A stretch of 57,646 bases of DNA from Dehalococcoidia bacterium (lineage in GTDB: Bacteria; Chloroflexota; Dehalococcoidia; UBA2979): positions 1-57,646 of the forward strand of contig SHYP01000008.1 of the NCBI GenBank assembly GCA_009692725.1, written 5' to 3'. The translations under genes were made by a program, and so were the position numbers. The notes beneath the pieces were generated by a model that ran no database searches, had not been told where the DNA came from, and was given only the letters and a program-made list of their open reading frames with translations. Position 1 is the first letter of the stretch; each line of letters begins with the position of its first letter. Shown here piece after piece: positions 16,738 through 24,142 of this stretch.

Positions 16738-17606
16738 GCGCCCGCCTCCGCCAGCATCAGCGCGCGCGCGTCCGCCTCGAGATCGTGCGCAAGTACGAGC
16801 GCCTCGCCCACGAGGATCGCGTGCGCGCCGGCATCGGCCATCCGCCGCGCGTCCGCCGGCCCGCGGATCGCGGACTCCGCCACGAGCGTCACGTCCGGCG
16901 GCACCAGCGCCGCGAGCCGCTCCGTGGTCCCCAGGTCTTCCGCGAACGTCCGCAGGTCGCGGTTGTTCACGCCCACCACGCGCGCCCCCGCCGCGAGCGC
17001 CGCCTCGAGCTCCGCCGCGTCGTGCACCTCCACCAGCGGCTCGAGCTGATGCGCGCGCGCCAGCGCGACGAGCTCGCGCAGCGCCGCCGGCTCCAGCAGC
17101 ATCACGATCAGCAGCAGCGCGTCCGCGCCGTGCGCCTGCGCCTCCGCCACCTGGTACGCGTCGAACACGAAGTCCTTGCGCAGCAATGCCGGCCGCTCCG
17201 CGTCCGCGCCGAACGCGCAGCGCGCCGCGCGCAGGTCCGCGATCGACCCGCCGAAGAACGTCGGCTCCGTCAGTACGGACACGGCCGCCGCCCCCGCGCG
17301 CGCGTAGCGCAGCGCCAGCGCCGCCGCGTCGATGTTCGCGTCGAACACGCCCTTCGATGGCGACGCGCGCTTCACCTCCGCCACCAGCCGCAGCCGCGCG
17401 CCCGCCGGTGCCCCCCCGTGCCCCGCCGCGCGCCCGTGCCGCAGCCGTGCCACGAAGTCGACGCCCGCGCCGGGCAGCGCCGCGCGCAACTCCGCGAGCC
17501 GCGCCTCCGGCGTCGCGCGGCGATCCTCCGCCAGCCGCTGGCGGCGGTCCGCGACGATGCGATCGAGCACCGTTCCCGTCGCGCGCACCCCGCCCGCGTT
17601 AGCCAC
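16734..17606 (-). CDS. trpC: Indole-3-glycerol-phosphate synthase
   Basis: A 290-residue TrpC closing the indole ring from CdRP. Motifs: [83 protein letters not shown] and AILVGEALV. The start is taken as GTG 17606, overlapping the trpD stop by eight bases; a GTG six codons later (17588) is also possible. A longer frame reaching 17792 is a shadow of trpD. Confidence 0.94.
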   Translation of the reverse strand: MANAGGVRATGTVLDRIVADRRQRLAEDRRATPEARLAELRAALPGAGVDFVARLRHGRAAGHGGAPAGARLRLVAEVKRASPSKGVFDANIDAAALALRYARAGAAAVSVLTEPTFFGGSIADLRAARCAFGADAERPALLRKDFVFDAYQVAEAQAHGADALLLIVMLLEPAALRELVALARAHQLEPLVEVHDAAELEAALAAGARVVGVNNRDLRTFAEDLGTTERLAALVPPDVTLVAESAIRGPADARRMADAGAHAILVGEALVLAHDLEADARALMLAEAGA

Positions 17607-18627
17607 GACGCCGCGTCGCCTCCACGAACGCCCCGATGCGCGCCGCCGCGTCCCCGCTCGCGATCGCCAGCCGCGCCGCGTCGACGCCCTGCGCGAGCGT
17701 CGCCGCCAGCCCGCACACGTATAGCGCCGCCCCCGCGTTCGCCACGATGAAGTCGTGCAGCGCCGCCCGCCCGTCACCCGCGAGCACCGCACGCAGCGTC
17801 GCCGCGTTCTCCGCGGGCGTCCCGCCCGCCAGCTCGCCCACCGCGTACGTTGCCAGGCCCAGTTCGCGCGGCGTGATCGTGCGCCGCGTCACCTCCTCGC
17901 CCCGCACCTCGAAGAGCGTCGTCGGCCCGCACACCGACACTTCGTCGATGCCGTCCGCAGCCGTCACCACGAGCGAGTGCCGCGTGCCCAGCCGCGCCAG
18001 CGCCGCCGCGAGCTTCGCTGCCAGCGCCTCGTTCGGCACGCCGAGCAGCTGGCAGTTCGCACCCGCCGGGTTCGTCAGCGGCCCTAGGATGTTGAACACC
18101 GTGCGCACGCCCAGCTCCCGCCGCAGCGGCGCCGCGAACTTCATCGCCGGGTGGAACGCCTGCGCGAACATGAACCCCACGCCCGTCCGCTCGATGCAGC
18201 GCGCCACGTCCTCCGGCCCCAGCGCGATCTCCGCGCCCAGCGCCTCGAGCAGGTCCGCCGACCCCGACTGCGAGGTCATCGCGCGGTTGCCGTGCTTCGC
18301 CACCTTCGCGCCCGCCGCCGCCGCCACGAACGCCGCCGCTGTCGACACGTTGAACGTGCCGCTCGCGTCGCCCCCCGTGCCGCACGTGTCGAGCAGCGGT
18401 CGCGCCGCCACCTCGACGTGCAACGCGCGCGCGCGCATCACCCGCGCCATCCCCACGATCTCGTCCACGCTCTCGCCTTTGAGCCGCAACGCCACCACGA
18501 ACGCACCGAACTGCGCCGGCGTCGCGCCTTCGCCCATGATCTCGTCCATGCACGCCGCCGCCTCGCCCTCGCTGAGGTCGCGCCGCTCCTCGACGAGCGC
18601 AGCGATCGCCGCCTGGATCGCGCTCAC
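17599..18627 (-). CDS. trpD: Anthranilate phosphoribosyltransferase
   Basis: A 342-residue TrpD transferring phosphoribose from PRPP to anthranilate. The PRPP-binding motif DTCGTGGDASGTFNVST starts near residue 83, followed by AKHGNRAMTSQSGSADLLEAL, FMFAQAFHPAMK, RTVFNILGPLTNPA and VCGPTTLFEV. Length is normal. GTG 18627 overlaps the stop of the unknown upstream gene as GTGA, so its translation may depend on that gene being translated. Confidence 0.95.
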   Translation of the reverse strand: MSAIQAAIAALVEERRDLSEGEAAACMDEIMGEGATPAQFGAFVVALRLKGESVDEIVGMARVMRARALHVEVAARPLLDTCGTGGDASGTFNVSTAAAFVAAAAGAKVAKHGNRAMTSQSGSADLLEALGAEIALGPEDVARCIERTGVGFMFAQAFHPAMKFAAPLRRELGVRTVFNILGPLTNPAGANCQLLGVPNEALAAKLAAALARLGTRHSLVVTAADGIDEVSVCGPTTLFEVRGEEVTRRTITPRELGLATYAVGELAGGTPAENAATLRAVLAGDGRAALHDFIVANAGAALYVCGLAATLAQGVDAARLAIASGDAAARIGAFVEATRRRG

Positions 18628-19289
18628 GAGACCGCGTCCCCTTTCGGCTGTGTGAAGCGGAAGTAGTTGAACTCATCCACGAGTTTCGCGAGCGGCCGTT
18701 CCCACGCGTTGCAGCACTCCCGGACCAGAGCCCGACTGGGATCGTCCATGCTCGGATTGTCGCGAGCGTATGTCGCGAGGGCCTCCTCAAGCTCGCTCCT
18801 CATGCGTGGGAGGAATTTCGCCGCGTAGTCATGGCCGGTGTCCTTGAGCTGATACCCCGAGCTGATCGCTCGGTCGCACATCACGAACAGATCGCGGTTC
18901 ATCATGTGGAGGGCCTTCGCTGCCCCAGTCGGTGCGCGTTTCGTCGGCATAGTGGCCAAGGCCTCGAACGCGATCCCAATCGCGTCCGTGGTCGCCGCGT
19001 CGAGAGTCACGGTGGCGAGATCTGCACGGCGCAGTTCACCCAGCGCCTGCGCCGCTACTCGGCCGGCGCGCCGCAGCGCTTCCACCGTGTCAGGACCGCG
19101 CTTGATGCGACTCCCCCATCTGTTCACGAACTCCAATAGTCGCTCGGCTTCGCTCGCGGAAGGGCCGGCCGGGCTCCACCACGCGGTGTCGTCCCGTGCG
19201 GCGACGTACTCGCGGTATCGACCGCTGTAGCGCTGCTCCGCTTCAGACTCGGTGCGCCTCGCCGCGTCCCGCAACAGCTCCCAGTTCAC
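18624..19289 (-). CDS. Unknown soluble protein embedded in the trp operon between trpG and trpD
   Basis: A 221-residue, largely helical protein from GTG 19289. It overlaps trpG upstream and trpD downstream by four bases each, so it is a full member of the transcript. There is no signal peptide or membrane segment. Visible marks are [40 protein letters not shown], the segment [20 protein letters not shown] followed by DRAISSGY, and a C-terminal [20 protein letters not shown]. The 'K.LH...DLFVM.D.AI' block resembles a helical motif seen in several uncharacterised bacterial proteins (KxLHxxxPxLFxxWDxxI). That is a resemblance from memory, not an identification. Codon use is less GC-extreme than in trpD, which hints at later acquisition. 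Confidence 0.65.
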   Translation of the reverse strand: MNWELLRDAARRTESEAEQRYSGRYREYVAARDDTAWWSPAGPSASEAERLLEFVNRWGSRIKRGPDTVEALRRAGRVAAQALGELRRADLATVTLDAATTDAIGIAFEALATMPTKRAPTGAAKALHMMNRDLFVMCDRAISSGYQLKDTGHDYAAKFLPRMRSELEEALATYARDNPSMDDPSRALVRECCNAWERPLAKLVDEFNYFRFTQPKGDAVS

Positions 19290-19876
19290 GCGCGCCCGCT
19301 CGCGACGGGCTGCCCGAGCGCAAGGAAGTTGCGCAGCAGGTCGTGCCCCACCTTCGTCATGATCGACTCTGGGTGGAACTGCACGCCCTCCACCGCGTAC
19401 GTGCGGTGCCGCACGCCCATGATCACCCCGCTCTCCGCGCGCGCCGACACCTCGAGCTCCGCCGGCACCGACTCCGGCGCGATCGCGAGCGAATGATAGC
19501 GAATCGCCTCGAACGGGTTCGACAGCCCCGCGAACACCCCGCGCCCGTCGTGCGTCACCGCCGAGGTCTTGCCATGCATGATCTCGCCCGCCGGCACCAC
19601 CAGCGCGCCGAACGCCTGCCCGATCGCCTGGTGCCCCAGGCACACCCCCAGTAACGGCACGCGCCCCGCCGCCGCCCGGATCAGCTCCACCGAGATGCCC
19701 GCCTCGTCGGGCGTGCACGGCCCCGGCGACACCACGATCCGCTCCGCCCCCATCGCGAGCGCGTCCTCCACCGACAGCTGGTCGTTGCGAAACACCTCCA
19801 CCTCCGCTCCCAGCTCCGAGAGGTACTGGTACAGGTTGTAGGTGAACGAGTCGTAGTTATCGATCAGCAGCAGCAT
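19286..19876 (-). CDS. trpG: Anthranilate synthase component II (glutamine amidotransferase)
   Basis: A 196-residue class I glutamine amidotransferase supplying ammonia to TrpE; it may also serve p-aminobenzoate synthase. Marks: [26 protein letters not shown], nucleophile Cys79 in [12 protein letters not shown], and the His-Glu pair in [13 protein letters not shown] 19876 lies behind GGAAGGAG and inside the 3' end of the NUDIX-DinB gene (20-base overlap). PabB is not present in the window. Confidence 0.93.
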   Translation of the reverse strand: MLLLIDNYDSFTYNLYQYLSELGAEVEVFRNDQLSVEDALAMGAERIVVSPGPCTPDEAGISVELIRAAAGRVPLLGVCLGHQAIGQAFGALVVPAGEIMHGKTSAVTHDGRGVFAGLSNPFEAIRYHSLAIAPESVPAELEVSARAESGVIMGVRHRTYAVEGVQFHPESIMTKVGHDLLRNFLALGQPVASGRA

Positions 19877-20771
19877 CAGCGTCTCCTTCCCCGCGCAGCC
19901 CCATCGCCCGGAGCTGCGCCGCGTGTTCGAGGTCGTGCGCGGCGATCGAGCGCAGCCGGTCCGCCAGCAGCACCGTGCTGCCCGCGGGGTCCGTGCCGCG
20001 CACCGCCAGCTGCTCTGGCGGCAGCCACTGCAGCGCACGCAACGTCTCCGCGTGCGACGCGTCGAGGCGCGCGCGCGCGACGTCCGCATCGGGCTGCGGG
20101 TGCAACGCTCGCGCGAGCTCGCCCTGCCGCTCGTTCCACGGCCACCATGCGCCCCCCGGCTCCTCCGCGAGCTGCAGCGCCTCCGCCAGCTCGTACTGCT
20201 CGACGGCCATCGCGTGCTGCAGCACGTCGCACGGCGCCCACGCGCCGTCGAGCGCCGCGCTGCGCGCACGCGGCGCGATCGCGTCGAACGCCGCCAGTAG
20301 CGCGCGCCGCGCCTCCACCAGCTCCGCCGCGATCGCCGCCCGGTCCGCCTCGGACGGTCGCTGCACGATCTCGCTGCGCAGCCACTCCGCCACCTCCGGC
20401 AGCACATCGACGTTGCCGAGCCGCGCCGGCTGCAGCCAGCCCGCGTCCGCGAACTCCTCGTCGCGGTAGTGCGGCTCCCCGTCCCAACCGATCGCGTCGA
20501 ACACGTTCACCGCGAGCTCGGTCGCCGCGTCCGCGATCGACAGCGTCGTCGCAAACATGATCGCGCCCACGCGCAGCTGCAGCCCCTCGCGCAGCAGCCG
20601 CAGCGCCGCGTCCTCGGCGGTCTCATCCTCCGGCACCTCGCGACACGGCAACGACCACACGCCCGCGCCGGGTGCGCGCACGAGCAGCACCGCGCCATCG
20701 TCGCGCCGCACGCGCACGCCCGACGCCACCACTGCGCGCCGCACCACCGCAGCCGCAGGCGTCGTCGTCAT
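19857..20771 (-). CDS. NUDIX hydrolase fused to a DinB-like four-helix domain
   Basis: A 304-residue protein from ATG 20771, which shares its first base with the trpE stop (TGATG). Residues ~10-130 look like a NUDIX domain: [45 protein letters not shown] and a later [15 protein letters not shown]. The canonical GX5EX7REUXEEXGU box is degenerate here ([18 protein letters not shown]), so hydrolysis is not assured. Residues ~150-300 form a DinB/DUF664-like bundle, with [20 protein letters not shown] and a closing [15 protein letters not shown]; the HxxxxE and HDLEH histidines could hold a metal. It is fully inside the trp operon between trpE and trpG. Substrate unknown. Confidence 0.7.
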   Translation of the reverse strand: MTTTPAAAVVRRAVVASGVRVRRDDGAVLLVRAPGAGVWSLPCREVPEDETAEDAALRLLREGLQLRVGAIMFATTLSIADAATELAVNVFDAIGWDGEPHYRDEEFADAGWLQPARLGNVDVLPEVAEWLRSEIVQRPSEADRAAIAAELVEARRALLAAFDAIAPRARSAALDGAWAPCDVLQHAMAVEQYELAEALQLAEEPGGAWWPWNERQGELARALHPQPDADVARARLDASHAETLRALQWLPPEQLAVRGTDPAGSTVLLADRLRSIAAHDLEHAAQLRAMGLRGEGDADAAADR

Positions 20772-22255
20772 CAGTAGCCCAGGCTCCCGCTCGGTGCGCC
20801 CTCGGCGCGCTCCGCGTCGTCGATCGCCGCGAGCAGCGCGCGCGCCTTGTGCTGCGTCTCCTCGAACTCCCGCTGCGGCACCGAGTCGTACACGATGCCC
20901 GCGCCCGCCTGCACGTGGGCCCAGCCGTCCTTCATCACCAGCGTGCGGATGGTGATGCACATCTCCACGTTGCCCGACAGGTCGAAGAAGCCCACGCCGC
21001 CCGCGTACGGCCCGCGCTGATCCGGCTCCAGCTCCGCCACGATCTGCATCGCGCGGATCTTCGGCGCGCCCGACACCGTGCCCGCCGGGAACGCCGAGCG
21101 CAGCGCCGCGTACGGGCTCACGCCGTCGCGCAGCCGCCCCTGCACGTGGCTGACGAGGTGCATCACGTGCGAGTACTGCTCGATGTCGAACTGTTGCGTC
21201 ACCTCCACCGACCCTGGCGCCGCCACCCGCCCCACGTCGTTGCGCCCCAGGTCGAGCAGCATCACGTGCTCCGCCAGCTCCTTCGGGTCGTGGCGCAGCT
21301 CCTCCCCCAGCCGCGCGTCCTCCAGCGGCGTCGCCCCGCGCGGGCGCGTTCCCGCGATCGGGTGCACCTCTACCTTGCCCTCTTCCACCTTGACCAGCAG
21401 CTCCGGCGACGCGCCCACCACGTAGGTGTCGCCGAACTGCAGGTAGTACATGTACGGCGACGGATTGATCGCGCGCAGCGAGCGGTACACCTCGAACGGA
21501 TGCGCGCCGGTCTCGCGCGAGAAGCGCTGCGAGATCACCGCCTGGATGATGTCGCCCGCGCGGATGTACTGCTGCGTGCGCTCCACCGCGCCGATGAACG
21601 CCTCCGGCGTCCAGTTCGATTGCACCGCGCGCCCCGTCGGGCCCGCACACGGCGTGTACGGCAGCGTCGCCAGCGGCGTCGCGAGCCGCCCGACGAGCTG
21701 GTCGATCTGCCAGCACGCGCGCTCGTACGCCGCGTCGATGTCGCCGTCCAGCCGCACGTGCGCCACCACCTTGATGGTGTGCAGCACGTGGTCGAACACC
21801 AGCAGCGCATCCGCGAACATCAGCCACGACTCCGGCACGCCCAGCGCATCGCGCTCCGGCGCCCCCACGCGCGGCTCGAAGTGGCGCACCGCCTCGTACC
21901 CCACGTAGCCCACCGCCCCGCCGTGGAAGCGCGGCAGCCCCGGCGCCGGCACGGAGCTGAACTGCGCCAGCTCGCGCTCCACCTCGGCCAGCGGGTCGCC
22001 GCCGTCGTGGCGGCCCACCAGCACGCGGTACGGCTCCGTGCCGATGAACGAGTAGCGCCCCATCCGCTCCCCGCCCTCCACCGACTCGAGCAGGAACGAG
22101 TACTCCCCGCGCGCGACCTTCAAGAACGCCGACACCGGCGTCTCGAGGTCCGCGCGCACTTCGCGGTAGATCGGCGCGACGTTGCCCCGCCCCACGAGCC
22201 CGCGCACCTCCGCGAGCGACGGGCGGTACGTGGTGGCAGTAGTGCTGGTGGTCAT
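20771..22255 (-). CDS. trpE: Anthranilate synthase component I
   Basis: A 494-residue TrpE converting chorismate to anthranilate with ammonia from TrpG. The tryptophan feedback-site motif LLES is at residues 55-58 (SFLLESVEGG). The chorismate-binding core has IQAVISQRFSRETGAHPFEV, INPSPYMYYLQFG, HPIAGTRPRG, ELAEHVMLLDLGRNDVGRV, FPAGTVSGAPKIRAMQIV, YAGGVGFFDLSGN and an end at VQAGAGIVYDSVPQREFEET. ATG 22255 follows AAGGAG. It is the first gene behind the T-box leader. Both allosteric feedback and T-box antitermination are therefore expected. Confidence 0.95.
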   Translation of the reverse strand: MTTSTTATTYRPSLAEVRGLVGRGNVAPIYREVRADLETPVSAFLKVARGEYSFLLESVEGGERMGRYSFIGTEPYRVLVGRHDGGDPLAEVERELAQFSSVPAPGLPRFHGGAVGYVGYEAVRHFEPRVGAPERDALGVPESWLMFADALLVFDHVLHTIKVVAHVRLDGDIDAAYERACWQIDQLVGRLATPLATLPYTPCAGPTGRAVQSNWTPEAFIGAVERTQQYIRAGDIIQAVISQRFSRETGAHPFEVYRSLRAINPSPYMYYLQFGDTYVVGASPELLVKVEEGKVEVHPIAGTRPRGATPLEDARLGEELRHDPKELAEHVMLLDLGRNDVGRVAAPGSVEVTQQFDIEQYSHVMHLVSHVQGRLRDGVSPYAALRSAFPAGTVSGAPKIRAMQIVAELEPDQRGPYAGGVGFFDLSGNVEMCITIRTLVMKDGWAHVQAGAGIVYDSVPQREFEETQHKARALLAAIDDAERAEGAPSGSLGY

Positions 22256-22440
22256 GGCCTCACTCCTTGCCCGCCCCGCCTGCCATCGAGGCGGGCGGCG
22301 GGACGCTGCACATGCTGGCTCGCTGCTCGCCCGCGCCGCGCCACCAGCGCGCCGACGCAGTCGCGCCAGTCCCGCGAGCGCTGGTCTCGTGGGCGCTCGT
22401 CGCGCTGGGTTCGAAGCGTCCGTCGGTCATCGTGCCCTGC

Positions 22441-22845
22441 CAATCCCAGAGGCGCTACATAACGAAAAGGACCACCGCCCCTGGGGCGATGGTCCTCGCG
22501 GTGCCACCCAGTATCGCGCGCCGACCCCACCCTTCGAGGCATCCCTCGGGACGGAGCCAGTTACGCGCTCATCCAGAGACGGCTGCGACACGCGAGCGCG
22601 CCGAGGCGATCCCCCGGGGCATGGATAACGGCGCCCACACCGCCGACGCCTACTGCCGCGCTCCTCCGAGGGGAGGGGACGGGTTCAGGCCGGGACTCCC
22701 GGGTCCATTCAACCGCTGCTCGTCAGGCGCCGGGCTTCCACCTTGCCCCGGCTCTCTTGTTCGGCCCGCAGCCCGCGCTGCCTGCCGTATGCCCCGCTCG
22801 TGCGGCCTACTACTCCCGTTCGACGTCATCTATTGCCAACCGACT
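22441..22845 (-). promoter_or_regulatory. Tryptophan T-box leader (UGG specifier) of the trp operon
   Basis: On the minus strand, the leader has the ordered marks of a T-box that senses uncharged tRNA: GGGAGTAGTAGGCCGC near the 5' end of stem I; AGAGAGCCGGGGC and GGTGGAAGCCCGG framing the distal stem; then GAATGGACC with the specifier codon UGG at 22707-22705 (plus-strand CCA). The T-box proper, GGTGGCACCGCG (22509-22498), is followed by the terminator. UGG is the tryptophan codon, so uncharged tRNA-Trp should allow read-through into trpE. From the terminator to trpE (22256-22440) there is an untranslated stretch of about 185 bases in which I see nothing beyond the trpE ribosome binding site. 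Confidence 0.93.
22465..22495 (-). terminator. Intrinsic terminator of the trp T-box
   Basis: On the minus strand, GGACCATCGCCCC pairs with GGGGCGGTGGTCC (one G-T wobble) around a minimal loop and is followed by TTTT. The 5' arm continues directly from the T-box GGTGGCACCGCG, so the antiterminator and terminator compete. Confidence 0.9.
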
Positions 22846-22851
22846 CGTTCG

Positions 22852-22880
22852 AGGCTAGGCGCGCGCCCGCGGCCTGTCAA
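22852..22880 (-). promoter_or_regulatory. Promoter of the trp operon
   Basis: Minus-strand TTGACA (22880-22875) and TAGCCT (22857-22852), spaced 17 bases. The predicted transcription start near 22845 lies just before stem I of the T-box. Confidence 0.75.
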
Positions 22881-22903
22881 CGCGGGCGCGTCGCCCACGG
22901 CGA

Positions 22904-23089
22904 CTACGCAGTCGTGACGCGCGTCTTCGCGACGGCGCGCTTGAGGTCGCGCGCGGCCTCGCACACGCTCGGGCCGCCTCTGTTGCCCTCGAGTACCAGG
23001 TGACTGTAGTAGCGGCGTGATTCTATCGACTTCGATCCCTTCGACGTGCTGCCGTGCCAGCGGCTACGGCGCTCCCGGATGCATACCAT
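22904..23089 (-). CDS. Possible small basic protein (61 residues) upstream of the trp promoter
   Basis: Reads MVCIRERRSRWHGSTSKGSK, then ESRRYYSHLVLEGNRGG and PSVCEAARDLKRAVAKTRV. The composition is very basic, with a plausible C-terminal helix; codon use is mixed rather than G/C-saturated. The ATG lies inside a palindromic element (23086-23101) that might carry a promoter or operator. It ends 24 bases before the trp -35 box. No family is recognised, and it could be a chance frame. Confidence 0.25.
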   Translation of the reverse strand: MVCIRERRSRWHGSTSKGSKSIESRRYYSHLVLEGNRGGPSVCEAARDLKRAVAKTRVTTA

Positions 23090-23129
23090 ACCCCGGTATG
23101 GGTGTAGTATACCCCATGCAGGTATGGGT
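23086..23129. repeat. Palindromic GGTATGGGT element array
   Basis: CCATACC (23086-23092) faces GGTATGG (23095-23101) across two bases. GGTATGGGT occurs at 23095-23103 and again at 23121-23129, 26 bases apart. ATACC (23109-23113) faces GGTAT (23121-23125). It is relatively AT-rich in a very GC-rich genome. The spacing suggests protein binding sites rather than a terminator. Confidence 0.45.
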
Positions 23130-23137
23130 TGGCGGTG

Positions 23138-23168
23138 CCCTCGGTTACTGCAGCCTCGGTTACTGCAG
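23138..23168. repeat. Tandem 15-bp repeat
   Basis: CCTCGGTTACTGCAG occurs twice in perfect tandem (from 23139 and from 23154), between the end of gmk and the GGTATGGGT array. Confidence 0.7.
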
Positions 23169-23206
23169 CGCTGTGCCGCCCGCGGCCCCGCGGCGTCCTC
23201 AGTCGG

Positions 23207-23818
23207 CTACGCCACCACCGGCTGCCGCCCCGGCCGCGCCCGCTCCGCCTCCACCAGCGCGAGCAGCCCGTCCACCGTGCCGTCCAGGTCGCCCTCGACG
23301 TTCACCAGCACATGGTCGAAGTGCACGCGCTCCTCGAGCTCCCGCTCCGCGCTTGCCAGCCGCAGCCGCAACGCTTCACCCTCCTCCGCGCCGCGCGCGC
23401 GTAGGTGCGCCTCCAGCCGCGAAGGCTCGTCCGGCACCAGGAACACGAACAGCGCCTCCGCCAGCAACGCGCGCAACGTCGCCGCGCCCTGCACGTCGAC
23501 GCGCATCGCCACGTCGTGCCCGGACGCGAGCGCCGCGCGCAGCTGCGCCCGCGGCACGCCGTACGACCGCTCATACACCCGCGCGTGCTCCAGCAGCTCG
23601 CCCGCCGCCAGCTGCCGTGTGAACTCCGCCTCGTCCACGAACAGGTAGTCGCGCCCGTTAAGCTCGCCCAGGCGCGGCGCGCGCGTGGTCATCGTCACGG
23701 GCACCGCGAACCGCCCGCGCAGCCGGTCGAGCACCGCGTCCTTGCCCACCCCCGACGGCCCCGACAAGACCACCACGAGCGGCGGCGGCGGCTCGCCCTC
23801 AGCTGGCAGCGCGCTCAC
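23207..23818 (-). CDS. gmk: Guanylate kinase
   Basis: A 203-residue GMP kinase making GDP from GMP and ATP. The P-loop is LSGPSGVGKDAV, followed by TMTTRAPRLGELNGRDYLFVD (GMP-binding) and YGVPRAQLRAALASGHDVAMRVDVQGAATL. GTG 23818 is chosen: it leaves about 13 residues before the P-loop strand and overlaps remA by 20 bases. An ATG at 23860 would make a 62-base overlap. The remA-gmk order is conserved across many bacteria. Confidence 0.92.
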   Translation of the reverse strand: MSALPAEGEPPPPLVVVLSGPSGVGKDAVLDRLRGRFAVPVTMTTRAPRLGELNGRDYLFVDEAEFTRQLAAGELLEHARVYERSYGVPRAQLRAALASGHDVAMRVDVQGAATLRALLAEALFVFLVPDEPSRLEAHLRARGAEEGEALRLRLASAERELEERVHFDHVLVNVEGDLDGTVDGLLALVEAERARPGRQPVVA

Positions 23819-24104
23819 CGTCCCCGCGGCCCCCGTCACGGCCCCCGCGGCTCCCCTCATGGCGGAGTGCCGCGACGCGTCCCGCGAACGTCTCCGGCGT
23901 GATCGCCAGCAGCGCCACCCAGTCGTTGTCCAGCAACACCACCGCCTTCGTGCGTCGGCCGCTCGTCAGGTCGATCACGTGCTGCTCTTCCTTGCCCCGC
24001 TGCACGAGCCGCTTCAGCGGCGCTGCGCTCGGCGTCGCGACCGCGACCACGCGGCTCAGCGCGAGCTGATTCTCGAATCCCACATGCACGAGCTCCGTCG
24101 TCAC
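23799..24104 (-). CDS. RemA-like (DUF370) regulatory protein
   Basis: A protein of about 101 residues of the RemA/DUF370 family: ELVHVGFENQLALSRVVAVA, SAAPLKRLVQRGKEEQHVID, GRRTKAVVLLDNDWVALLAI and TPETFAGRV match the family order closely. In Bacillus, RemA is a DNA-binding activator of biofilm matrix genes; here the role is inferred only from family. The C-terminal 25 residues (RHEGSRGGRDGGRGDGER) are an extra disordered tail overlapping gmk. GTG 24104 is favoured; a TTG at 24113 is possible. Confidence 0.8.
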   Translation of the reverse strand: MTTELVHVGFENQLALSRVVAVATPSAAPLKRLVQRGKEEQHVIDLTSGRRTKAVVLLDNDWVALLAITPETFAGRVAALRHEGSRGGRDGGRGDGERAAS

Positions 24105-24142
24105 CGGGTGCAATCCGTCCCGCGCGCTCCCTGGTGGCCCGG

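Noticed and set aside
19857..21827. A 656-residue frame starting upstream of the NUDIX-DinB gene
   Set aside because: The first half is trpE read in the wrong frame; the real protein starts at ATG 20771.
22252..22542. A 96-residue minus-strand frame in the trp leader
   Set aside because: It crosses the T-box terminator and has shadow composition; a leader peptide is not needed with a T-box.
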